From an uncultured Synergistales bacterium (GTDB lineage: Bacteria > Synergistota > Synergistia > Synergistales > Aminobacteriaceae), in assembly GCA_905233295.1 (NCBI GenBank), contig CAJODX010000003.1, forward strand, positions 17,257 to 28,505: a stretch of DNA of 11,249 nt, in the 5' to 3' direction. A program made the position numbers and the translations under genes. This document shows, piece after piece, positions 1 to 6,322 of the stretch. The notes under the pieces were generated by a model. That model made no database searches. It was not told the origin of the DNA and saw only the letters and a program-made list of their open reading frames with translations. Numbering within the stretch: position 1 is the stretch's first letter; each line of letters starts with the position of its first letter.

Positions 1-1
1 T

Positions 2-715
2 GAAATGTCCGAATATCACAGAGTCAGAGATAAAATTCAAGACGTAAACTATCTCAAATCAGGGCGAGTGATTTTAGGCATCAGCACTTTTCGCGGAACA
101 TTCCTTCTGCCTCCTGTACTTCGAGAATTTCATAAAAAATATCCGGGGATTCATGTAAATATCGTGGAAGAAAACTCAATGGCACTCGAACAAAAACTCA
201 AAAACGGAACTATCGATCTTGCATTGATAATACTTCCGCCGAAAATTTTGAAGCATGATATAGAAGTTCTTATGCGTGATGAAATTTGCATTATCACAAC
301 TCCGCAACATCCAGTGATGAGATATGTACAGCCGTCGCCTGCGCACAGTAAATCTTCGATCCGAAAGTACGTTAATCTCAAAGACGCTGTTCAATTTGAA
401 TTTTTATTGAGCGATTATGATACGATACTAGGTCGTGAAAGCAGGAAACTTTTTCGTGAACACGATTTAATGCCCAAAACATACAACGAAAAATTATCGG
501 CTTTTATGGCAGCATCAATGGGAGCTGCAGGGCTTGGACTTGCATTTACATATTATTGCGCTCAAAATTATTATTCGCATGCTGAATTTTTATCCTTAGG
601 AGAAGAGGGAACTATCATCGACCTTGGTGTAACTTTAGCTCCTGAACGCTATCATTCAAAGGCGGCTCTGGCTTTAAGGAATACTATGCTGAAAGTTTTA
701 GGAAAAACTCATTAA
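2..715 (+). CDS. LysR-family transcriptional regulator, 5'-truncated by the window edge
   Basis: This is the effector-binding part of a LysR-type DNA-binding regulator. The frame is open to the window's first bases, so the ATG at position 5 is probably internal. About 60 residues holding the winged HTH are missing, judging from a usual family length near 300 against 236 visible here. What is visible is the end of the linker helix, then SGRVILGIS, the usual start of the substrate-binding domain, then the family pattern LLPPVLREFHKKYPGI and a stretch ending in GTIDLALI. The second half has the typical second subdomain with FMAASMGAAGLGLAF, in the position where LysR proteins carry their (V/M)xxGxGIxxxP element. 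The inducer cannot be told from sequence. It is followed by mutS2 on the same strand after 107 bases that contain a candidate promoter, so it is probably not in the same transcription unit. Family assignment is firm; the target genes are unknown. Confidence 0.88.
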   Translation, partial: EMSEYHRVRDKIQDVNYLKSGRVILGISTFRGTFLLPPVLREFHKKYPGIHVNIVEENSMALEQKLKNGTIDLALIILPPKILKHDIEVLMRDEICIITTPQHPVMRYVQPSPAHSKSSIRKYVNLKDAVQFEFLLSDYDTILGRESRKLFREHDLMPKTYNEKLSAFMAASMGAAGLGLAFTYYCAQNYYSHAEFLSLGEEGTIIDLGVTLAPERYHSKAALALRNTMLKVLGKTH

Positions 716-717
716 GC

Positions 718-748
718 TTGTTTTCTAAACTTAAGTTTATTATATAAT
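718..748 (+). promoter_or_regulatory. Candidate sigma-70-type promoter for mutS2
   Basis: TTGTTT at 718-723 could be a -35 box and TATAAT at 743-748 is a perfect -10 box. The spacer is 19 bases, longer than the preferred 17, so activity may depend on a regulator or on distortion of the spacer. It is the only clear promoter-like sequence between the lysR stop (715) and the mutS2 start (823). The -10 match is seen directly; function is inferred. Confidence 0.45.
726..739. promoter_or_regulatory. 14-bp perfect palindrome inside the promoter spacer (possible operator)
   Basis: TAAACTTAAGTTTA is identical to its own reverse complement and lies between the candidate -35 and -10 boxes upstream of mutS2. 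That is a classic place for a dimeric repressor, or for a MerR-like activator, to bind. A weak terminator of lysR is the alternative, but the stem has almost no G-C pairs and no following T run. The binder is unknown. Confidence 0.4.
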
Positions 749-763
749 ATCTGCGTTTAATTT

Positions 764-780
764 CACGGCTGAAAGCTGTG
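764..780 (+). other. Short hairpin in the mutS2 5' leader
   Basis: CACGGCT and AGCTGTG can form a seven-pair stem (one G-U) closed by a GAA loop. It begins 15 bases after the candidate -10 box, so it would sit near the 5' end of the transcript, 42 bases before the preferred start at 823. No T run follows, so it is not an intrinsic terminator. It may shield the mRNA 5' end, or it may be chance. Confidence 0.3.
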
Positions 781-822
781 GGGTCATGCCGGAAATTAAA
801 AATCTTAAGAAAGAATAAAAAA

Positions 823-3170
823 ATGCGTCTTACTGAAAATATCATAGAAACTCTTGAACTGAAAAAAAATTTGCTCCCCTTCCGTGAAAATCTTCGCGGC
901 GAGTTAGGGGAGCTGATTTTAGATTCTTTGCAGCCTGCAGAAAATTTTGAATCTCTGAAAAAACGTGAAATTCTTCTGCGCGAATGGCTCGATCTTACAG
1001 ACACTCAGGGAGAATTTAAATTTAATGCGGGCGTTGAGCCTGTGTCTTATATGTTCGCAAATGCAAAACGGAGCGGAATTTTATCCGGCGCGGAACTCTT
1101 GAAAGTCCGTCTGCTCCTGAACTCTGCGCGGCAGATACGGGAAAATTCAGCCGGTATTCCAGAAAAATATAAAAACATTGACGCTCTGAGACACGGGATT
1201 CGTGATTTCACGCCTGAACTTGAGGCACTGAGCGTTATCGAGGATTCCGGACGGCTTGCTGATACAGCTTCAGCAAAACTTTTTAATTTAAGAAACGAAA
1301 TTGAAAATCTTAAACGGAACGGGCGGCGGCTTGCTCAAAAACTTTTCGAGGACGCTGACATCAGCAATATGTTGCAGGAACGTTCGCTATCATGGCGCGA
1401 CGGAAGATTTCTGCTCCTTGTGCGTCAGGAATTTATCAACAGATTTCCCGGTCTTGCCGTTGAACGTTCAGCATCAGGAAATTCCGTTTATATGGAGCCG
1501 AAAGCTCTTTCAAATATCAACAATAATTTAATAATAAAATCCAAAGACGAACAGGACGAAGAGCGCGTTATTCTGCTGGAGCTGACACGGAACATTCTTA
1601 GCCGTGAAAACGCTGTAGTCAATGCTGAAAAAGTCATCGGAACTTTTGATCTGTTATGTGCGTGCGACTTTTTAATCCGCAACAAAAAATGGGTGATACC
1701 CGAACTCACGAAGCAAAATTTTTTCAGGCTTGTCGGAGCGCGGCATCCGATGTTGAAAGACAAAGCCGTTCCTATTGACGCTGAATGCGGCGAAAAATTT
1801 TCGACTCTGGTCATAACGGGTTCAAACACCGGCGGCTAACATTAAAGACCGCAGGAGTTTTAATTTCAATGGCGTGGCTCGGTTTGCCTGTACCTGCAAG
1901 AGACGGGACTGTCATAGGAAATTTTGACGAAATTTTTGCTGACATCGGCGATGAACAGAGCATTGAGCAAAATCTTTCGACTTTCAGCGCACATCTGAAA
2001 AAAATTGTTCACATTCTGAAAAATGCCACGAAAGAATCTTTAATCCTGCTTGACGAACTCGGCGCAGGCACTGATCCTCACGAGGGCGCGGCTCTCGGCG
2101 TCGCGATTCTTGAAACATTGAAAGAACACGGCTGTGTAACTCTTGCAACGACACATCACAACCCCGTCAAGCAATATGCCCTGACAACTGACGGAGTTGA
2201 AACGGCAAGCATGGAATTTGACATTGAAAAACTTCAGCCGACCTATCATCTTTTAATGGGAATCCCCGGACGCAGTAGCGCGCTTTTAATCGCGAAACGT
2301 TACGGAATGCCCGAAGAGGTTTTGAGACTTGCACAAAGTTCACTTGACGCACGCGAACTCACCGCCGAGGACATTATGAGCGAACTGAACGAACGCAAGG
2401 CGGCTCTCGACAATGCCGAACGTGAATTTCAGACTACGATGCAGGAAGCTCAAAATTTGAAACAGGCTTATCAGAGCAGAGTTGCTGAAATCGACATTCA
2501 GCGCGATAAAATTATGCAGGCTGCTGACAGAAAAGCTGAAAAATTTATCGCAAAAGCCGAGGAAACTTCAAAAGAAATTATCAGGAGCATGGAAGAAGCT
2601 GCGAGAGACGCGGCAAGGAAAGGTTACAACGTGAAAAGACGTGAATTGAAAACACTGAAGAGCGTTATAGAAAGCCGCACAAAAAAACGCACGGAACGCG
2701 AAATTGAAAACAGTCCGAAACCTTTTGAGCCTGCGCCGGGCGTTACTGCGATGATAGCAGGCAGCGGCATTGTCGGAGTAATAAACGAAATTAAAAACGG
2801 ACGTGCCTACATGACAGCAGGTCCAATGAGCGTTGATGTTCCTGTTTCACAGTTAATCGCGACGGACAAAAAAGCAAAAGTTGCCGCACCTCCTGTCGAT
2901 ACAAGCAAACTCCCAACGGCTGACAGCGTGCCGCCTTCAATAATGGTGCGCGGAATGCTGGTCGGTGAAGCTATGCCGCTCGTTGAAAATTATTTAGACC
3001 GCGCATACAGGTCAAATCATTCAGTCGTAACTGTCATTCACGGACGCGGCGAAGGAATTTTGAGGCGTGAAGTCCACGCACTCTGTTCACGGCTTCATTA
3101 CGTGAAAAGTTTCAGACTTGGCGGCGAAGGCGAAGGCGGGTTCGGCGTTACGATTGTAACTTTCAAGTGA
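823..3170 (+). pseudogene. mutS2: MutS2 (Smr-domain MutS homologue), frameshifted at the Walker A motif
   Basis: MutS2 is a DNA- and ribosome-associated ATPase with a C-terminal Smr nuclease domain, linked to suppression of recombination and, in Bacillus, to splitting of collided ribosomes. The first frame runs 823-1839 and holds the N-terminal and lever domains, ending in TGSNTGG followed by a stop. The second frame resumes at 1836 with LTLKTAGVLISM and runs to 3170. The family consensus GGKT(V/L)TLKT shows that the Lys-Thr codons plus one base, seven bases in all, are missing between them. The second part keeps the Walker B motif (LILLDELGAGTDPHEG), the TTHH switch, a long charged coiled coil and the Smr motif HGRGEGILR. 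The restored length would be about 784 residues, normal for MutS2. The ATG at 823 is preferred over a GTG at 778 because family proteins begin close to RLTENIIETLEL. As written, the product would be a 338-residue fragment without an ATPase site. A sequence error is possible. Confidence 0.9.
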
Positions 3171-3184
3171 ACACGTTGTAGAAT
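3154..3184 (+). promoter_or_regulatory. Weak promoter candidate overlapping the mutS2 3' end
   Basis: TTGTAA at 3154-3159 and TAGAAT at 3179-3184 are acceptable -35 and -10 boxes, again 19 bases apart, just before the tandem OB-like gene. The -35 box lies within the mutS2 coding sequence. It could give the downstream genes expression independent of mutS2, but the match is modest. Confidence 0.25.
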
Positions 3185-3215
3185 ATAGGAAAATGAATTT
3201 TATTTTTGCAAAAGG

Positions 3216-3223
3216 AAAGGTGA
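3216..3223 (+). promoter_or_regulatory. Strong ribosome binding site fixing the start at 3230
   Basis: AAAGGTGA matches the anti-Shine-Dalgarno end of 16S rRNA and stands at a normal distance before the ATG at 3230. It is the last clear Shine-Dalgarno sequence on the plus strand; the four genes that follow lack one. Confidence 0.7.
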
Positions 3224-3229
3224 TCTCCA

Positions 3230-3802
3230 ATGAATTACGAGAACTCTGTAACGGTTTCAGGTCTTCTGCACCATCTGAACCGCAAAAAAGATGACAAACA
3301 TTTTGCTTTTTCAATCCGTCACGAAAATTTATGGACTGACGGAACGACACGCAAAGATTTTCTCAACGCGCGCGCATTTCAGCCTGAAGTTCAGGAAAAA
3401 CTGAAAAATCTTGAAGAGAACACTCCGCTGAAAGTCAAGGGTTCGCTGAGGACTTCGAGCGGCAGCGGCGAATTATTCCTTGCTGTGTCCGAAGCCGAAG
3501 TTTTAGGCGAAAAATTTGAAATTGAAAATTCCGTTAAACTCACAGGCGAAGTTCATCAGGTAAAGGCTCAGGCTGAAGGTGAAACAGGAACGGGAAAATA
3601 TACCCGTTTCGCTGTCAAACAGGAAAATTTTGACGAACAGGGACATTCAAGACGCGATTTCATAGTCGTTCGTGTCTATGATGAAGAACTGCGCAAAATT
3701 TTAGGAACAAAAAATGACAATGCACCTGTCGAAGTCGAAGGCACTCTGCGTTCATCAAGAGGAAGCGGTGTCAACTACGTCAGATGCACCGCAATAAAAT
3801 AA
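3230..3802 (+). CDS. Tandem SSB/OB-fold-like protein with two internal repeats
   Basis: This 190-residue protein is built of two homologous units, residues about 4-92 and 99-190. Each starts with ENSV, a Gly four residues later and a His, then has an ENxxxxG(T/H)(T/S)R(K/R)DF block (residues 32-44 and 132-144), and ends with G(S/T)LR(T/S)SxGSG (71-80 and 171-180). After a five-residue insertion in the second unit, the matching residues lie exactly 100 apart. The pattern of short beta strands, an RxDF strand and a late VxGxLR strand resembles single-stranded-DNA-binding OB folds such as SSB and PriB. There is no acidic SSB C-terminal tail (it ends in RCTAIK), so it is not an ordinary replicative SSB. 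It sits 59 bases after mutS2 and 24 bases before the RpiR gene. Nucleic-acid binding is inferred from fold resemblance only, and the exact family is not recognised. Confidence 0.7.
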   Translation: MNYENSVTVSGLLHHLNRKKDDKHFAFSIRHENLWTDGTTRKDFLNARAFQPEVQEKLKNLEENTPLKVKGSLRTSSGSGELFLAVSEAEVLGEKFEIENSVKLTGEVHQVKAQAEGETGTGKYTRFAVKQENFDEQGHSRRDFIVVRVYDEELRKILGTKNDNAPVEVEGTLRSSRGSGVNYVRCTAIK

Positions 3803-3826
3803 AAAAATAAAAATTAAAAATTCATA

Positions 3827-4693
3827 ATGGACATTCAGCGGCTTGAAGACAGAATACGCGGAAGATTAAACAATTTTCCGGCGAAAACCCGGAGAGTTGC
3901 CGAGTACATTCTCGCGAACTCTTCGGAAATAGCTTTCCATTCAATTAGCGAGACTGCCGAAAAATTATCCGTTTCACGCGCCCAGCTTGTCCGGGTTTCC
4001 AGAATGCTTGGCTTTGAAGGCTACGCCGACCTTAAAAACACGCTGAAGAAAAATTTAATGAACAAGGTCATTCCGTCAGCAGCAAAGACAAAACTCGAAA
4101 ACGGTTCGGACATGATTTCGGAACTTTGCAGACTTGAAATTGCAAATATAAATGAAACGTATAAAAATTTCAGTTCTGAAACGGGTATCATCGAAAAATT
4201 TTGCGAAGCCGTGAAAAATTCCGATGCGGTCTACTGTATGGGGTGGGGGATTTCTGCGTTGCCCGCTGAATGGCTTTATACAAGATTCACTGAGCTTGGG
4301 CTTAAAAGCGTTTTGATGCGGCGCGGCTCTCTTTCACTCACTGAACAGACTCGCGGAATAAAATCAAACGATATGCTGATAGTCTGCGAACTTCCAAACT
4401 ATGTCATCGAGGTTACGGAAGCCGTGAAAAAAATTTCATCAGAAGGCACGCCTGTTGCAACGATAACGGACGGTCCGGCAGCTCCTGTGTGTTCGTATTC
4501 AGAGCTGAATTTTTATGTCAGCGATCATTCGCCTTTGTTCGGCAGCAGTTTAATAGGTTCGATGTTTGCGGTGCATGTTTTAACTTCTGTACTCGTTCAG
4601 AAAATGGGTATTGAAGGCAAAAACGCTCTTGAAACCCAAAAGGAAAATTTCAATGACAAAAGGGTTTATTACCCGTCTTACAAGCTAAGGTGA
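3827..4693 (+). CDS. MurR/RpiR-family transcriptional regulator (HTH + SIS)
   Basis: The 288-residue length is usual for the family. The N-terminal HTH (about residues 1-75) carries the family pattern ISETAEKLSVSRAQLVRVSRMLGF with YADLK after it. Residues about 125-255 form a SIS domain, the sugar-phosphate isomerase fold, recognisable from the AVYCMGWGISALPAEW and SNDMLIVCELP segments. Known members sense phosphorylated sugars or amino sugars through the SIS domain and repress or activate catabolic genes. No sugar gene is adjacent here; the next genes are an ADP-ribosylation module 19 bases downstream. The effector is therefore open, and an ADP-ribose or ribose-phosphate type ligand is a tempting but untested idea. 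No Shine-Dalgarno sequence precedes the ATG, only an A-rich stretch. Family assignment is firm. Confidence 0.9.
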   Translation: MDIQRLEDRIRGRLNNFPAKTRRVAEYILANSSEIAFHSISETAEKLSVSRAQLVRVSRMLGFEGYADLKNTLKKNLMNKVIPSAAKTKLENGSDMISELCRLEIANINETYKNFSSETGIIEKFCEAVKNSDAVYCMGWGISALPAEWLYTRFTELGLKSVLMRRGSLSLTEQTRGIKSNDMLIVCELPNYVIEVTEAVKKISSEGTPVATITDGPAAPVCSYSELNFYVSDHSPLFGSSLIGSMFAVHVLTSVLVQKMGIEGKNALETQKENFNDKRVYYPSYKLR

Positions 4694-4704
4694 AAAAAAA
4701 AAAA
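4693..4704 (+). repeat. Homopolymer of 12 A between the RpiR and macrodomain genes
   Basis: Twelve consecutive A residues begin with the last base of the RpiR stop codon and end eight bases before the macrodomain ATG at 4713. Such tracts slip during replication and during sequencing. Here it occupies the place of a ribosome binding site, so its length could modulate translation. Only the tract is seen; any effect is inference. Confidence 0.6.
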
Positions 4705-4712
4705 TTAAAAGC

Positions 4713-5480
4713 ATGGACGAAAAATTAAATTTTTTAATAAATTTTTTATTAAACGAAATGCCGGAATATAAAAAAGACGCGGCAAAAATTTCAGACAAAA
4801 AAATTCTGTTTCGTTCTCTGATGAACGTAAGACCGCCGATGAAATTAAATCCTGAATTTCTGAAAGTTCAGGACGAATTTTTATCCCATGAACGCGACTT
4901 GAAAGGCATTGTCCGGGCAAAAGACCTCGCGGAAATTCAACCGGGAATTTCAGTCTGGCAGGGCGATATAACACGGCTCGATGCCGATGCGATAGTCAAC
5001 GCGGCAAACTCAAAACTTTTGGGCTGTTTTATTCCGTGCCACAGATGCATCGACAACGCTATACATTCAGCTTCAGGGCTTCAGCTCCGCGATGAATGCA
5101 ACGAAATAATGAAGGCACAGGGCAATGACGAACCTGTGGGCTGTGCCAAAATAACGAAAGCATACAACCTTCCGTCAAAATTTGTCATTCACACTGTCGG
5201 TCCTATCGTCTTCGGAGCATTGACGGACAAAAACCGCAGAGAGCTTGCAGACTGCTATAAATCCTGTCTCAGACTTGCCGAAGAAAAAAATTTAGAAAAT
5301 ATTGCGTTCTGCTGTATATCGACAGGAGAATTTCATTTTCCCAATGATGAAGCCGCAAAAATTGCCGTTGAAACTGTGAAAAAATTTTTAACGGAAAGCC
5401 GTTCGGTAAAAAAAATAATTTTCAATGTCTTCAAAGATTTAGATTTAAAAATTTATGAAAAATTGTTAAGCGAACATTAA
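4713..5480 (+). CDS. Zn-dependent macrodomain protein-ADP-ribose hydrolase
   Basis: This 255-residue protein is predicted to remove ADP-ribose from proteins. The macrodomain covers about residues 70-255 after an N-terminal helical extension of the kind seen in the bacterial zinc-macrodomain group. Visible motifs are GDIT (84-87), AIVNAANSKLLG (93-104) and the group's signature GCFIPCHRCIDNAIHSASG (104-122). In this signature Cys105, His110 and Cys112 match the expected zinc ligands, and Asp114-Asn115 lie at the active-site loop. CCISTGEFHFP (200-210) is the second ADP-ribose-binding loop. In characterised relatives from Staphylococcus and Streptococcus this enzyme reverses modification made by the neighbouring class M sirtuin. 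The sirtuin here begins one base after this stop codon, which supports the same eraser role. The start has no Shine-Dalgarno sequence. The fold and subfamily are clear; the substrate is inferred. Confidence 0.9.
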   Translation: MDEKLNFLINFLLNEMPEYKKDAAKISDKKILFRSLMNVRPPMKLNPEFLKVQDEFLSHERDLKGIVRAKDLAEIQPGISVWQGDITRLDADAIVNAANSKLLGCFIPCHRCIDNAIHSASGLQLRDECNEIMKAQGNDEPVGCAKITKAYNLPSKFVIHTVGPIVFGALTDKNRRELADCYKSCLRLAEEKNLENIAFCCISTGEFHFPNDEAAKIAVETVKKFLTESRSVKKIIFNVFKDLDLKIYEKLLSEH

Positions 5481-5481
5481 A

Positions 5482-6318
5482 ATGGACGGAAAAATAAAAA
5501 TTCTGAAACAAAAACTTGACGAGGCAGAAGCTGTCATCATCGGTGCAGGCGCAGGACTTTCGACTTCGGCTGGCTTCACATACGCAGGCGAAAGATTTGA
5601 AAAATTTTTTTCGGATTTCGAGGAAAAATATAATTTTCACGATATGTACTCGGGTGGATTTTATCCGTATGAAACTCAGGAAGAAAAATGGGCGTTCTGG
5701 AGCCGCAATGTTTTCATCAACAGATACTGCAACGCTCCGAAACCTGTCTATGAAAATTTATTCGCGCTCGTGAAAGATAAAAATTATTTTGTCCTGACCA
5801 CAAATGTGGATCACTGTTTTCAAAAAGCCGGCTTCGATAAAAAAAGACTTTTTTACACGCAGGGCGATTACGGACTCTTTCAATGTTCTTTGCCGTGCCA
5901 CAGCAAAACATATGACAACGAGGAAATAATTATAAAAATGCTCGAACAGCAGTCGGATATGCGCGTTCCGTCTGACTTAATCCCGCGTTGCCCCGTCTGC
6001 GGACGTTTAATGACAATGAATCTGCGTGCTGATGATTCATTCGTTGAAGACGAGGGTTGGCATCTGGCGTGCAAAAATTACGAAAAATTTCTTGATGACA
6101 GCCGCGCTAAAAAAACTTTATTTCTTGAACTCGGCACGGGCATGAACACTCCGGGCATCATAAAATTTCCGTTCTGGCAGATGACCCGCGAATGGCAGGA
6201 CGCGTTTTATGTCTGCATAAATCTTGGTGAAGCCTTTGTCCCTGAGCGTGCAAAAATTTCACATCGTTCACTGTGCATTGACAGCGACATAGGCGAAATC
6301 CTAAACGAGCTGATTTAA
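5482..6318 (+). CDS. Class M sirtuin (SirTM), predicted NAD-dependent protein ADP-ribosyltransferase
   Basis: This 278-residue SIR2-fold protein has the NAD-binding motif GAGAGLSTSAG (21-31), a TTNVDHCFQKAGF segment (106-118) in place of the canonical TQNIDGLH, and two cysteine pairs for a structural zinc (Cys135/Cys139 and Cys170/Cys173). Where ordinary deacetylase sirtuins have their catalytic His, the sequence reads TQGDYG with Gln127. That substitution is a mark of class M sirtuins, which mono-ADP-ribosylate a lipoylated GcvH-like protein instead of deacylating. GTGMNTPGIIKFPFW (218-232) is the usual late NAD-pocket segment. The gene starts one base after the macrodomain stop codon, so writer and eraser are translationally linked. 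The usual partners GcvH-L and LplA2 are not within the window, so the target is unknown. An NADase role in phage defence is less likely given the zinc motif and the macrodomain partner. Confidence 0.9.
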   Translation: MDGKIKILKQKLDEAEAVIIGAGAGLSTSAGFTYAGERFEKFFSDFEEKYNFHDMYSGGFYPYETQEEKWAFWSRNVFINRYCNAPKPVYENLFALVKDKNYFVLTTNVDHCFQKAGFDKKRLFYTQGDYGLFQCSLPCHSKTYDNEEIIIKMLEQQSDMRVPSDLIPRCPVCGRLMTMNLRADDSFVEDEGWHLACKNYEKFLDDSRAKKTLFLELGTGMNTPGIIKFPFWQMTREWQDAFYVCINLGEAFVPERAKISHRSLCIDSDIGEILNELI

Positions 6319-6322
6319 CATT

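Noticed and set aside
684..1004. Minus-strand open frame over the lysR-mutS2 spacer and the mutS2 start
   Set aside because: It is antisense to a conserved coding region, has a low-complexity Ser/Arg/Phe-rich product and no ribosome binding site or family resemblance.
1785..1840. Programmed ribosomal frameshift in mutS2
   Set aside because: There is no slippery heptamer at the junction, and the Lys-Thr codons themselves are absent, so shifting frames would not restore the Walker A motif.
3087..3350. Minus-strand open frame across the mutS2 end and the OB-like gene
   Set aside because: It overlaps two well-supported genes on the other strand, and the product resembles nothing recognisable.
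4713..6318. DarTG-like toxin-antitoxin or SIR2 NADase phage-defence system
   Set aside because: The macrodomain has the zinc-macrodomain signature rather than a DarG form, no DarT is present, and the sirtuin has class M motifs with zinc cysteines.
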